Source of the DNA: JAWWPG01 sp038254365
Lineage (GTDB): Bacteria > Actinomycetota > Actinomycetes > Propionibacteriales > Nocardioidaceae
Direction: 5' to 3'
NCBI GenBank assembly: GCA_038254365.1
Contig: JBBSGI010000019.1
Location: forward strand, 1 to 43,883
DNA length: 43,883 nucleotides
Shown here: positions 16,741-24,961 of the stretch, one piece after another
Layout: every line of letters starts with the position of its first letter
Position numbering within the stretch: position 1 is the first letter of the stretch
The notes under the pieces: generated by a model
Seen by the model: only the letters and a program-made list of their open reading frames with translations
The model's database searches: none
Told to the model about the DNA's origin: nothing
Translations under genes and position numbers: made by a program

Positions 16741-18030
16741 ATGGCGCACATCGAAGCGGTCGGGGCTCGCGAGATCCTGGACTCGCGCGGCAACCCCACC
16801 GTGGAGGTCGAGGTGGCGCTCAGCGACGGCACCGTGTCGCGTGCCGCGGTTCCCTCGGGCGCGTCAACCGGGCAGTTCGAAGCGGTCGAGCTCCGCGACG
16901 GCGGCGTCTGGTACGGCGGGAAGGGGGTCGGCAGGGCTGTGCTCGCCGTCAACGACGTGATCGCCGAGGCGCTGCTCGGTGTCGAGGCCGACGAGCAGCG
17001 CGTCGTCGACCAGGTGCTGATCGACCTCGACGGCACTCCGAACAAGGCCACCCTCGGCGCCAACGCGATCCTCGGCGTCTCCCTGGCCGTCGCCAAGGCA
17101 GCCGCCGAAGCCGCCCAGCTTCCCCTGTTCCGCTACGTCGGCGGGTCGAACGCGCATCTGCTGCCCGTGCCGATGATGAACATCCTCAACGGCGGGGCCC
17201 ACGCCGACAGCAACGTCGACGTGCAGGAGTTCATGATCGCGCCGATCGGCGCCGCCACCTTCACCGAGGCCCTCGAGTCCGGGGTCGCGGTGTATCACGC
17301 CTTGAAGGCGGTGCTGAAGGGCCGTGGCCTGGCGACCGGTCTCGGTGACGAGGGCGGCTTCGCGCCGAGCCTCGACTCGAACCGGGCCGCCCTCGACCTG
17401 ATCGCCGAGGCGGTGGACAACGCGGGGCTGACCCTCGGCACCGACATCGCGCTGGCCATGGACGTGGCCGCCAGTGAGTTCTACGACGCCGACCCCGGCC
17501 ACTACATGTTCGAGGGGCAGGCCCGTTCCGCAGAGCAGATGACCGCCTACTACGAGGAGCTCCTCACGGCCTACCCGATCGTGTCCATCGAGGACCCGCT
17601 CCACGAGGACGACTGGGCCGGGTGGGTGGCACTGACCGCCGCGCTGGGCGACCAGGTACAGGTTGTTGGTGACGACCTGTTCGTCACCAACGTCGAGCGG
17701 CTGCAGCGCGGCATTGACGAACGGGCGGCCAACGCACTGCTCGTGAAGGTCAACCAGATCGGCAGCCTCACCGAGACCCTCGACTCCGTCGACCTGGCCC
17801 ACCGCAGCGGCATGCGCTGCATGATGAGCCACCGGTCCGGCGAGACCGAGGACACCACGATCGCCGACCTGGCCGTCGCGACCAACTGCGGGCAGCTCAA
17901 GACCGGGGCACCAGCCCGGTCCGAACGGGTCGCCAAGTACAACCAGCTGCTGCGGATCGAGGAGGAGCTCCAGGACGCCGCGCGGTACGCCGGCCGGGGC
18001 GCCTTCCCGCGGTATCAGGCGAGGGGCTAG
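16741..18030 (+). CDS. eno: Enolase (phosphopyruvate hydratase)
   Basis: Converts 2-phosphoglycerate to phosphoenolpyruvate in glycolysis. The 429-residue protein is standard length. The start ATG 16741 follows AAGGAG. Recognised features are REILDSRGNPTVEVEV at the N-terminus, GASTG, the loop GDEGGFAPSL with the catalytic Glu, the metal ligands in SIEDPLHEDDW and GDDLFVTN, the catalytic Lys in LLVKVNQIGS, and the signature SHRSGETEDTTIADLAV. It heads the block eno-ftsB-DUF501-ppx-udgB, where spacing is 3 bp or the coding regions overlap. Confidence 0.98.
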   Translation: MAHIEAVGAREILDSRGNPTVEVEVALSDGTVSRAAVPSGASTGQFEAVELRDGGVWYGGKGVGRAVLAVNDVIAEALLGVEADEQRVVDQVLIDLDGTPNKATLGANAILGVSLAVAKAAAEAAQLPLFRYVGGSNAHLLPVPMMNILNGGAHADSNVDVQEFMIAPIGAATFTEALESGVAVYHALKAVLKGRGLATGLGDEGGFAPSLDSNRAALDLIAEAVDNAGLTLGTDIALAMDVAASEFYDADPGHYMFEGQARSAEQMTAYYEELLTAYPIVSIEDPLHEDDWAGWVALTAALGDQVQVVGDDLFVTNVERLQRGIDERAANALLVKVNQIGSLTETLDSVDLAHRSGMRCMMSHRSGETEDTTIADLAVATNCGQLKTGAPARSERVAKYNQLLRIEEELQDAARYAGRGAFPRYQARG

Positions 18031-18033
18031 GAG

Positions 18034-18648
18034 ATGGCCGCTCGGACCGGGCGCGGGGCCGGAGCCGGTCCAGCATCCACGCCGGGGAGAGGTGGCCGCC
18101 GCCCCGGCGGATCCTTGCCCACGACCCGTCGTACCACCCGGGTCGTGGTGCCGGACCCGGCTGCCGGGCCGCGGCGGAGGGGGAGCTTCACCAGCCGGGC
18201 CCTGATCCTGCTGCTGGTGCTGGCCGTGCTGGGGGTGTCCTACGCGTCGAGCATCCGGGCCTGGCTCAACCTGCGAAGTGAGCAACACACGCTGTCCGCG
18301 CAGATCGCCGCCCAGCAGGCCGCGATCTCCTCGTTGCGGCACACGACGTCGCGCCTGAACGACCCCGCCTACATCGAGACGCTGGCTCGGCTGAGGTTCG
18401 GCTGGGTGATGCCCGGTGAGCGCAGCTTCCGCGTTATCGGCAAGGACGGCAAGGTGCTCAGTGCGGGCACCAACTCGCTGACCGAGGCCACGCCCGGAGC
18501 CGGGACGGCGCAGCCGCCGTGGTGGGCGGGGGCTACCGGCAGCCTGGCCCGCGCCGACGCCCTTCCTCGGCCAGCGAAACCGGGCACCGCTGTTCGCCAC
18601 CCGGCCGCCCTGATCGGTCCGACGCCCGGCCACCTGACCGGGCGGTGA
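18034..18648 (+). CDS. FtsB/DivIC-type septum formation protein
   Basis: A 204-residue bitopic membrane protein. A basic, Gly/Pro/Arg-rich cytoplasmic tail (1-50) precedes one transmembrane helix (about 53-72, ALILLLVLAVLGVSYASSI). A short periplasmic coiled coil (LRSEQHTLSAQIAAQQAAIS) and the conserved DPAYIETLARLRFGWVMPGE follow, the FtsB/DivIC hallmark. It would sit in the divisome with FtsL and FtsQ. The C-terminal 60 residues are Pro/Ala-rich and probably disordered. It starts 3 bp after eno and overlaps the next start (GTGA). Placement right after eno is usual across actinobacteria. Confidence 0.9.
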   Translation: MAARTGRGAGAGPASTPGRGGRRPGGSLPTTRRTTRVVVPDPAAGPRRRGSFTSRALILLLVLAVLGVSYASSIRAWLNLRSEQHTLSAQIAAQQAAISSLRHTTSRLNDPAYIETLARLRFGWVMPGERSFRVIGKDGKVLSAGTNSLTEATPGAGTAQPPWWAGATGSLARADALPRPAKPGTAVRHPAALIGPTPGHLTGR

Positions 18649-19187
18649 CCCTGCGCGCCCTCCGGGACTGCGACCTGGCGGCCGTGCAGGCCCAGCTCGG
18701 GCGGCCGCCTCGGGACCTGCTCGGGGTGGCGCACGTTTGCCCCTGCGGTAACCCCGACGTCGTCGCGACCTCGCCCCGGCTGGGCGACGGATCGCCGTTC
18801 CCGACGTTCTACTACCTGACCTGCCCGCGGGCGGCAGCGGCCATCGGCAGCCTCGAGGCAGGTGGGCTGATGGCCGAGATGGCGCGTCGACTGGCCGATA
18901 GCGCCGGGCTCCGCGAGCGTCAGCTGAGGGCCCATCGCGCGTACTTGACCGCCCGGGCCGCCCACGGTGAGGTGACGGAGATCGAGGAGACCTCGGCCGG
19001 TGGTATGCCGGACCGGGTGAAGTGCCTGCACGCCCTGGTGGCGCACGCGCTGGCCGCAGGTCCGGGGGTGAACCCGCTGGGCGACGAAGCGCTGGACCGG
19101 CTCGGTCCGTGGTGGGCGGCCGGTTCCTGCGTCCTCCCGGCTGACACGTGTCCATCGAAGATGGACAAGAGCGGCGACGCCTCGTGA
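18645..19187 (+). CDS. DUF501 domain protein
   Basis: A 180-residue protein of unknown function that is conserved across actinobacteria between the FtsB-like gene and ppx. The DUF501 hallmarks are visible: VAHVCPCGNPDVVATSPRL, then GSPFPTFYYLTCPRAA, then GGMPDRVKCLHALVAHALA and the ending GVNPLGDEAL. Three of the four Cys in these blocks suggest a metal site; that is an inference. GTG 18645 overlaps the previous stop and is the only start that leaves the conserved block near the N-terminus. The stop overlaps the ppx start. Confidence 0.9.
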   Translation: MTLRALRDCDLAAVQAQLGRPPRDLLGVAHVCPCGNPDVVATSPRLGDGSPFPTFYYLTCPRAAAAIGSLEAGGLMAEMARRLADSAGLRERQLRAHRAYLTARAAHGEVTEIEETSAGGMPDRVKCLHALVAHALAAGPGVNPLGDEALDRLGPWWAAGSCVLPADTCPSKMDKSGDAS

Positions 19188-20110
19188 GACGGGTGGCCGC
19201 CCTGGACTGCGGCACGAACACGCTCCGCCTGCTGGTAGCCGACCTGGACCCACAGGCCGGTGCGGCGCATGTCCTGGACCGCCGGAGCACGATCGTCCGG
19301 CTGGGGCAGGACGTCGACCGGACGGGAGTCTTCGCGGCGGCCGCGCTGGCGCGCACCTTCGCCACCTTGGACGAGTACGTGTCGCTGGTCGAACGGCACC
19401 GGGTCGACTCGGTCCGCTTCGTCGCCACATCGGCGGCCCGCGACGTCCAGAACCGGGACCTGTTCGTCAGCGGCGTTCGGGACCGGCTGGGCATCGACCC
19501 CGACATCATTTCCGGCGACGAGGAGGCCCGCCTCGCGTACGACGGAGCAACCCGTCAGCTGACCGGTGTGACCGAGGTACGGCGGCCCTGGCTGGTCCTC
19601 GACATCGGGGGCGGATCCACGGAGCTGGTGCTCGGCAGCGAGGTCGGAGACGAGATCAGCGGTGTCTCGCTCGACGTGGGGTCGGTACGGATCACCGAGC
19701 GCCATCTGCACGGAGACCCGCCGACGGCGGGGGAGGTGGCAGCGGCGGTCGCCGACGTCGACGCGGCGCTGGACTCGGTCCAGGTGCGGCTCGCGTCGGC
19801 GCGGTCGCTGATCGGCGTCGCGGGTAGCGTCACCACGATGGGCGCGATGGTCCTCGACCTCGACCAATACGACCGCGAACGGGTCAACTTGGCCCGGCTC
19901 CCCAGCGCGGACGTCGGCCGAGCGGTCGGCCGGGTGGTGGCGATGAGCATCGAAGAACGCCGCGCGCTGAGGTTCATGCACCCGGATCGGGCCGACGTGA
20001 TCGGTGCTGGTGCGCTCATCCTGCGGTGTGTGGTCGAGCGGGTCGGGTTGGCGAGCCTCGTCGTCTCGGCACGCGACATCCTCGACGGGATCGCCTGGTC
20101 GATGCTGTGA
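19184..20110 (+). CDS. ppx: Exopolyphosphatase / Ppx-GppA phosphatase
   Basis: An actin-fold phosphatase of 308 residues, the short actinobacterial form. The phosphate-1 loop is ALDCGTNTLRLLV at the N-terminus, and the second glycine-rich loop is LVLDIGGGSTELVLG (about residue 136). The family removes terminal phosphates from polyphosphate or converts pppGpp to ppGpp; mycobacterial short homologues act mainly on short polyphosphate. GTG 19184 overlaps the DUF501 stop and puts the loop right at the N-terminus. A GTG at 19148 would add 12 residues. The stop overlaps the next start. Confidence 0.93.
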   Translation: MRRVAALDCGTNTLRLLVADLDPQAGAAHVLDRRSTIVRLGQDVDRTGVFAAAALARTFATLDEYVSLVERHRVDSVRFVATSAARDVQNRDLFVSGVRDRLGIDPDIISGDEEARLAYDGATRQLTGVTEVRRPWLVLDIGGGSTELVLGSEVGDEISGVSLDVGSVRITERHLHGDPPTAGEVAAAVADVDAALDSVQVRLASARSLIGVAGSVTTMGAMVLDLDQYDRERVNLARLPSADVGRAVGRVVAMSIEERRALRFMHPDRADVIGAGALILRCVVERVGLASLVVSARDILDGIAWSML

Positions 20111-20979
20111 GACCGCTGCCGCATCCCCTCACCGGTGAGCTGTTCGCCAGCCCCGTGCCGCCGGGGAGTGGTTGGCCTGGCGACCTGGCCACGCCCGCGA
20201 CACCGGTCGCGACCGATGTCGCCGAGGTGCTCGACCTGGCCGGGCGGGCAACCGGGCTGGCCGCGTTGTCGGCGCAAGTCTCGGTGTGCCGGGCCTGCCC
20301 TCGGCTGGTCGCCTGGCGCGAGCAGGTCGCGGCCGACAAGCGGGCGTCGTTCGCCGAGCAGCCCTATTGGGGCCGGCCGATCGCCGGTTGGGGCGCCGAG
20401 AGGCCGCGGGTGCTGGTCGTTGGCCTGGCGCCGGCCGCGAACGGCGGCAACCGGACGGGCCGGATCTTCACCGGCGACCGCTCGGGCGACTGGCTGTTCG
20501 CTTCGCTGCGCCGAGTGGGGCTTGCCGCGTTGGCCACCAGCGAGCATGCCGGCGACGGCCAACGCCTGATCGACACCAGGATGCTCGCCGCGGTCAGATG
20601 CGCGCCACCCGCGAACGCGCCGACCCCTAGCGAACGGGACACCTGCTCGGCCTGGCTGGACGCCGAGCTACGCCTGGTGTACCCCGCGGTCCGGGCGATC
20701 GTGTGCCTGGGGGCGTTCGGGTGGGAGGCGGTATGGCGAGCGCTCGGCCGCCAGGGTTTCGCGGCGCCGAGGCCACGCCCACGGTTCGGCCACGGCGCAC
20801 GCGTGGTCGTGGAGCGGCCGTCGGTGCCGGGCGAATCCGGCGGTCGGGAGGTCGTCGTACTGGGCTGCTTCCATCCCAGCCAGCAGAACACCTTCACCGG
20901 CAGGCTCACCGAGGCGATGACCGACGCGGTGTTGGGTGCCGCAGCCGCGCTGGCGCACGAGGAGCCGGAGACGGGCTAG
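20107..20979 (+). CDS. Family 5 uracil-DNA glycosylase (UdgB-type)
   Basis: Excises uracil and other deaminated bases from DNA. The 290-residue protein has the UDG signature GLAPAANGGNRTGRIFTGD, in which Ala-Asn stand where other families have catalytic polar residues, as in UDGb. The closing motif is HPSQQNTFTGRL. Cys residues in VCRACPRL and further Cys at CAPPANAPTP and VCLGAFGW fit the four-Cys iron-sulfur site of this family. GTG 20107 overlaps the ppx stop (GTGA). The gene ends the eno block. Confidence 0.88.
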   Translation: MRPLPHPLTGELFASPVPPGSGWPGDLATPATPVATDVAEVLDLAGRATGLAALSAQVSVCRACPRLVAWREQVAADKRASFAEQPYWGRPIAGWGAERPRVLVVGLAPAANGGNRTGRIFTGDRSGDWLFASLRRVGLAALATSEHAGDGQRLIDTRMLAAVRCAPPANAPTPSERDTCSAWLDAELRLVYPAVRAIVCLGAFGWEAVWRALGRQGFAAPRPRPRFGHGARVVVERPSVPGESGGREVVVLGCFHPSQQNTFTGRLTEAMTDAVLGAAAALAHEEPETG

Positions 20980-21007
20980 GGTCCGCAGGCCGGTATTCGG
21001 CGCGACC

Positions 21008-21025
21008 TTGTGAAAACTTTCACCA
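21008..21025. promoter_or_regulatory. Rex-type redox operator upstream of ndh
   Basis: TTGTGAA-AACT-TTCACCA matches the known Rex consensus TTGTGAA-N4-TTCACAA at all but one position. It lies 35 bp before the ndh start, and a TAGGAT -10-like box follows at 21030-21035, so bound Rex would block RNA polymerase. Rex senses the NADH/NAD+ ratio and regulates respiratory dehydrogenases in actinobacteria. No rex gene is in this window. Confidence 0.8.
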
Positions 21026-21060
21026 GCCCTAGGATGAACAGGACGGGAAGGGACTGACCG

Positions 21061-22368
21061 ATGACGACCTCGCACACCGCTCCGCACATCGTGATCGCCG
21101 GAGGTGGTTACGTCGGCATGTACACCGCCCTGGGGCTGCAGCGGTCGCTACGCAAGGGTGAGGCGCGGGTGACCCTGATCGACCCCCGCTCGACGATGAC
21201 CTACCAGCCGTTCCTGCCGGAGGCGGCCGCGGGCAGCCTGGAGCCGCGTCACGTCGTGGTCCAGCTGCGCAAGGTGCTGGACGAGTGCGAGGTCATCACC
21301 GCCCGGGTGGGGGAGATCGACCACGCCCACCGCAGGCTGCGGGTTGAGCCGGTCGAGGGTGCGGCCTACGAGCTGGCCTACGACGAGATCGTCGTGGCCC
21401 TCGGCTCGGTGGCGCGGACCCTGCCGATTCCCGGCCTCGCCGAGCGCGCGATGGGCTTCAGGCAGATCGAGGAGGCCATCGCGCTGCGCAACCAGGTCCT
21501 GGACCGCCTGGACCTGGCCGCGTCGGTGCGGGACGAGGCGACCCGCAGGTGCGCGCTGACGTTCGTGTTCATCGGCGGCGGATATGCCGGCATCGAGGCA
21601 CTGGCCGAGATCGAGGACATGGCCCGCTTCGCCACGAAGTACTACGCGAACATCGAGCCTTCGGACCTGCGCTTCGTACTGGTCGAGATGGCCAACCGGA
21701 TCCTGCCGGAGGTGGGCGAGAAGCTCGGTCGCTATACCGTCGACCAGCTCAGGGAGCGGGGGATCGAGGTCAGGCTCGAGACGAAGCTGGTCTCGTGCGT
21801 CGGCGGCCATGTCGTGCTGTCGGACGGCACCGAGCTCGACGCCGACACCATCGTCTGGACGGCCGGTGTCAAGGCCAACCCGGTGCTCGGGTCCAGCGAC
21901 CTACCTCGCGACAGCGCCGGCCGGGTCCGCGCCCAGGCGAATCTGCGGGTCGACCGGATCGACCACGCCTGGACCGCCGGCGACAACGCGGCGGTCCCAG
22001 ACCTCACCAAGCCCGGCAAGCTCTGCGCCCCTAACGCCCAGCACGCTGTGCGTCAGGCGCGGCTGCTCGCGCGAAACCTGGTTCGCTCCCTGCGCGGTGA
22101 ACCCCTCGTCGACTACCGCCACAGGTACGCCGGGTCAGTGGCCAGCCTGGGTCTCTACCAGGGGGTCGCCCAGGTGTACGGCATCAGGCTGCGCGGTTTC
22201 CCGGCCTGGTTCATGCATCGGACCTACCACATGAGCCGGATGCCCACGTTCAACAAGAAGGTGCGGGTCGTGCTCGACTGGACGTTGTCGCTCTTCTTCC
22301 GTCGCGACGTAGTGTCCCTCGGCACCCTGCAGGATCCGCACGCCGACTTCCACCGCGCCAGCCGCTAG
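21061..22368 (+). CDS. ndh: Type II NADH dehydrogenase (NAD(P)/FAD-dependent oxidoreductase)
   Basis: A single-subunit, non-proton-pumping NADH:quinone oxidoreductase that feeds menaquinone from the cytoplasmic membrane face. The 435-residue protein has two dinucleotide folds: IVIAGGGYVGMYTALGLQ (FAD) near the N-terminus and TFVFIGGGYAGIEALAEIE (NADH) near residue 175. The FAD-closing motif is HAWTAGDNAAVPD. The C-terminal stretch with GFPAWFMHRTYHM and LDWTLSLFF gives the amphipathic membrane anchor of NDH-2. The Rex site upstream indicates redox control. A tRNA gene follows 67 bp later. Confidence 0.92.
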   Translation: MTTSHTAPHIVIAGGGYVGMYTALGLQRSLRKGEARVTLIDPRSTMTYQPFLPEAAAGSLEPRHVVVQLRKVLDECEVITARVGEIDHAHRRLRVEPVEGAAYELAYDEIVVALGSVARTLPIPGLAERAMGFRQIEEAIALRNQVLDRLDLAASVRDEATRRCALTFVFIGGGYAGIEALAEIEDMARFATKYYANIEPSDLRFVLVEMANRILPEVGEKLGRYTVDQLRERGIEVRLETKLVSCVGGHVVLSDGTELDADTIVWTAGVKANPVLGSSDLPRDSAGRVRAQANLRVDRIDHAWTAGDNAAVPDLTKPGKLCAPNAQHAVRQARLLARNLVRSLRGEPLVDYRHRYAGSVASLGLYQGVAQVYGIRLRGFPAWFMHRTYHMSRMPTFNKKVRVVLDWTLSLFFRRDVVSLGTLQDPHADFHRASR

Positions 22369-22434
22369 CGCTGCCCGTCGCCTTACCATGGGGCGTCGTC
22401 GTCCGTCGGTGCGCGGCGTCTCACGGCGATGGCC

Positions 22435-22507
22435 GCCCCCGTATCCCAACGGCAGAGGAAGCGCCCTTAAAAGGCGCCAAGTGTGGGTTCGACCCCCACC
22501 GGGGGCA
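22435..22507 (+). tRNA. tRNA with anticodon UAA (Leu codon UUA) but short variable loop
   Basis: The hand fold gives a 7-bp acceptor GCCCCCG/CGGGGGC, a D arm TCCC/AGGA with a C-A mismatch, an anticodon stem GCGCC/GGCGC around CTTAAAA (anticodon TAA at 22468-22470), a 5-nt variable loop CAAGT, a T stem GTGGG/CCCAC with loop TTCGACC, and discriminator A. No CCA is encoded. The anticodon reads the leucine codon UUA and A73 fits leucine, but normal bacterial tRNA-Leu has a long class-II variable arm. Charging is therefore uncertain. The fold itself is strong. Confidence 0.85.
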
Positions 22508-22593
22508 CGAGGCAGGTCGGCCGCCGGCAGCGGCGAGCCCCCCGCAGGGATGGTGGTGTGGCTTGCGGGCTGGCGGGTCGACGAGACTGACGC

Positions 22594-22695
22594 GGGCGCC
22601 TTGACGACGAGGGTGCCGTGCATCGTGGTGCGGATGCGGCAGTGGAAGGGGTAGCTGCCCACGGTCGCGGGCGCGTCGAACCGTACCGTCGTGCC
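22594..22695 (-). pseudogene. Cupredoxin C-terminal remnant
   Basis: On the minus strand, GTTVRFDAPATVGSYPFHC runs on into RIRTTMHGTLVVKAP. This contains the Cys-x4-5-Met type I copper segment and the closing beta-strand of plastocyanin/cupredoxin proteins. The N-terminal part with the first copper His is absent; instead the stop of the carbonic anhydrase gene lies 20 bp upstream. No stop follows at the expected end, and the frame runs on through the tRNA gene. No in-frame ATG exists. It looks like a truncated relic left by a rearrangement next to the tRNA. Confidence 0.65.
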
Positions 22696-22715
22696 GCACC
22701 TCCGAACGCATGAGG

Positions 22716-23243
22716 TCAGCTGATGCGCTCGAGCAGGCCGGTGTCGACGTCGTACAGGAAGCCGCCCACGGTCACCGTGGACGAGATCAGCGGGTGCGCC
22801 CGGACCTTGGCGACGTCATCCGCGACGGTCGTGGCCTGGTTCGTGATCACATCGAGGGACAGCCAGGAGGCGTCGCGGCCGCTGGCCCGCGCCAGCCGGT
22901 CACGAAGCTGGTTCTCAGTCGCCGTGGCCATGGCGCAGCGGGTGTGCTGCACGACCAGGATGCGGTCGACGCCGAGCAGGTTGACCCCGATGACCAGTGC
23001 GAGCATGGCCTGGTCCGTGACCCGGCCGCCGGGGTTGCGCAGGATCTTCGCGTCGCCCGGCACGAGGCCGATCATGCCCAGCGGATCGATCCGCGAGTCC
23101 ATGCAGGTCACCACCGCCACCCCGGCCCGAGCGACGCCGTCGAAGCCTGACATGACGTGGCTGCCCGCATACTCCCGGTTCGCCGCCAGCAGATCGTCAA
23201 AGTCGCGGCGGTCGGCCGGAGCGGCATCCGCAGGCACGGTCAC
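22716..23243 (-). CDS. Beta-class carbonic anhydrase
   Basis: Catalyses CO2 hydration to bicarbonate, feeding carboxylases. The 175-residue protein has the zinc and catalytic residues: Cys47-x-Asp49-x-Arg51 in TCMDSRIDP, then His100 and Cys103 in QHTRC. The conserved RNPGGRVTD lies between them. The size and motifs match the short actinobacterial beta class (like the mycobacterial CanA group). ATG 23243 is used; only a few residues separate it from the first conserved helix. It is a single gene with no obvious operon partner. Confidence 0.93.
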   Translation of the reverse strand: MTVPADAAPADRRDFDDLLAANREYAGSHVMSGFDGVARAGVAVVTCMDSRIDPLGMIGLVPGDAKILRNPGGRVTDQAMLALVIGVNLLGVDRILVVQHTRCAMATATENQLRDRLARASGRDASWLSLDVITNQATTVADDVAKVRAHPLISSTVTVGGFLYDVDTGLLERIS

Positions 23244-23370
23244 GGGCCAAGGCTACCGGCGGGGCGGCCGTCGAGCGCCGACTGGTCGACGCGGCGGAGA
23301 CCACCCTGGTCGGCGCCGGTGTCTCAGGGTCGTGTCGATCTTCAACCGCAGCTAGCTCGAACGCGAGGGT

Positions 23371-23601
23371 CTACTCGAAGGAGCGGTGCGCCTTGTGCAG
23401 GTCGTGCTCGTGCACGATCGCCGTGGCGTGACCGTGAGCTATGCCGTACTCGTCCCGCAGCCACTGCACCTTGTCGTCGAAGCGCAGGAAACCGGGGCAG
23501 TTGTCGAGCTGCCCGAACCACTCGGCGAGAGGACGACCCGTTGCTTCGGGGACTCGGCTGACCAGCAGCTGATGCGTCGCCTCGGAGTGGTGTAGGGACA
23601 T
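23371..23601 (-). CDS. DUF4287 domain protein
   Basis: A 76-residue protein. The pattern VSRVPEATGRPLAEWFGQL, then KVQWLRDEYGIAHGHATAIVHEHD, is that of the DUF4287 family, where a conserved Gly-x-Gly-His-Ala element is found in small proteins of many actinobacteria. The molecular function is not known. ATG 23601 is chosen because GGAGG lies 7 nt upstream; an earlier in-frame start gives only Arg-rich sequence. The family call is from memory of the motif. Confidence 0.7.
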   Translation of the reverse strand: MSLHHSEATHQLLVSRVPEATGRPLAEWFGQLDNCPGFLRFDDKVQWLRDEYGIAHGHATAIVHEHDLHKAHRSFE

Positions 23602-23648
23602 GGGGTACCTCCGGTCGCGGGACAGTCGTCGGTTAGGCCGAGCCTGCC

Positions 23649-24779
23649 TCATCCCCGCGGTCCAGACAACCCTTTCTCCACACCCGCCACGGATTCGCCC
23701 TCCCCATCGCCGGGGTTCTCCCGCGGACCGACTCCGGCGAAACCGAAGTCTGGTGGGTCGGGGGTCACCGGGCCGACCGCCACGATCGGGTGGCGGCGAC
23801 GACGCAGGAGCAAGGCCCGTCGCCGCCCGGCGGGGCGCTGCGCGTCGTTCGGACCGACCTCGGACACTTCGGTTCCGGCGTGCTCGGCGGCGACCACTGC
23901 CGCCCTGGCCAGCGCGTACACCCCTTCACCGCGGAACGTCTCCGGCTCCTGCCCGTCATCGGGAAGTACGCCGATCGCGCTCGCCACTGTGGGCAGCATC
24001 GCGGTCGCGCAGCTGCGGTAGCCGGCAGCTGACGGGTGGAACCCGTCGGGGCCGAACAGTTCCAGCGGCGACGCGTCGAAGTCCGGGCCCAGCAGTGACC
24101 CAAGCGACACCGAGTGGCCGCCCGACTCGACACAGGCGATCGTCTGGGCGGCCGCCAGCCGCCGGCTCCAGCGCCTGGCCACCTGCCGCAACGGCGGTGC
24201 CAGCGGGCGCAGCGTGCCGAGGTCCGGGCAGGTGCCGAGCACGACCTCGGGGCCGCTCGCGCGGAGCGAGCCGGGGGGGCCGCCCATCCGCAGGGTGGTC
24301 ACGGCCAGCCGCAGCGCCGCGAGCGAAACCCGAGGCTTGACCTGGTGCGTCACGTCGTTGGCCCCGACCACCACCGCCACCACGTCGGGATTGTGGGGCA
24401 GCGCGTGTCGGATCTGGCCCATCAGGTCGGTGGTCTGGGCGCCGACGGTGGCCAGCGCACGGAGCCGCACCGGGCGGTGGGCGAGCATCGACAGCCCACT
24501 GGCCAGGTACGCCCCGAAGGTTTCCTGCGGCACGCTGGCGCCGTAGCCCGCGGCCGCCGAGTCGCCGATCACCGCCAGCCGGATCGGCGGACCGGGGAGC
24601 ATGGCTCCGTAGAGCCCGCTCGGGTCGGGAGGCGTCCGCACCGCGTCGCCGATGGCCCGCCGCGCCAGCACGGCCTCGAGCCGCAGCACGCCGTACAGCG
24701 AGCCACCCAGGATCCCGAGACCACCGCCCCCGACGACTGCCGCGGCGGCGAGCCGTCCCGCCGAAGCCGCACGGTTCAT
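23649..24779 (-). CDS. SGNH/GDSL-family hydrolase
   Basis: A 376-residue lipase/esterase-like hydrolase. An N-terminal hydrophobic stretch (about 10-33) could anchor it or serve as an uncleaved signal. The four SGNH blocks are visible: IGDSAAAGYG (nucleophile Ser74), a Gly block, GANDVT (Asn) and GPDGFHPSAAGY (catalytic Asp and His). Substrates in this family are acyl or acetyl esters. ATG 24779 is preceded by GAGGAGG at good spacing. The C-terminal 80 residues are Arg/Pro-rich and outside the catalytic fold. It lies divergent from cystathionine beta-synthase with a 182-bp gap. Confidence 0.85.
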   Translation of the reverse strand: MNRAASAGRLAAAAVVGGGGLGILGGSLYGVLRLEAVLARRAIGDAVRTPPDPSGLYGAMLPGPPIRLAVIGDSAAAGYGASVPQETFGAYLASGLSMLAHRPVRLRALATVGAQTTDLMGQIRHALPHNPDVVAVVVGANDVTHQVKPRVSLAALRLAVTTLRMGGPPGSLRASGPEVVLGTCPDLGTLRPLAPPLRQVARRWSRRLAAAQTIACVESGGHSVSLGSLLGPDFDASPLELFGPDGFHPSAAGYRSCATAMLPTVASAIGVLPDDGQEPETFRGEGVYALARAAVVAAEHAGTEVSEVGPNDAQRPAGRRRALLLRRRRHPIVAVGPVTPDPPDFGFAGVGPRENPGDGEGESVAGVEKGLSGPRG

Positions 24780-24961
24780 ACCCACCTCCTCGTCAGGTCC
24801 ACTGTAGGGCTGGCGCGGGCGAACCCTCCCCGCGATTTCGGGGTGGCTGGGGGTGATGGCGTGCGCCGGCCCGGACGCCAGGAGCAGCCTCCCGGCGGTG
24901 TCCGGGTGGCTGGACGCTGGAGGCAACAGATGCACGGACGCAACGAGTCGGCGCCTACGCT

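Noticed and set aside
16864..19509. An 881-residue minus-strand frame opposite eno and ftsB
   Set aside because: It mirrors the codon bias of eno; no conserved motif and no ribosome site.
23244..23370. Possible gene relic after carbonic anhydrase (VERRLVDAAETTLVGAGVSG)
   Set aside because: It is too short and has no recognisable family; chance coding in GC-rich DNA is as likely.
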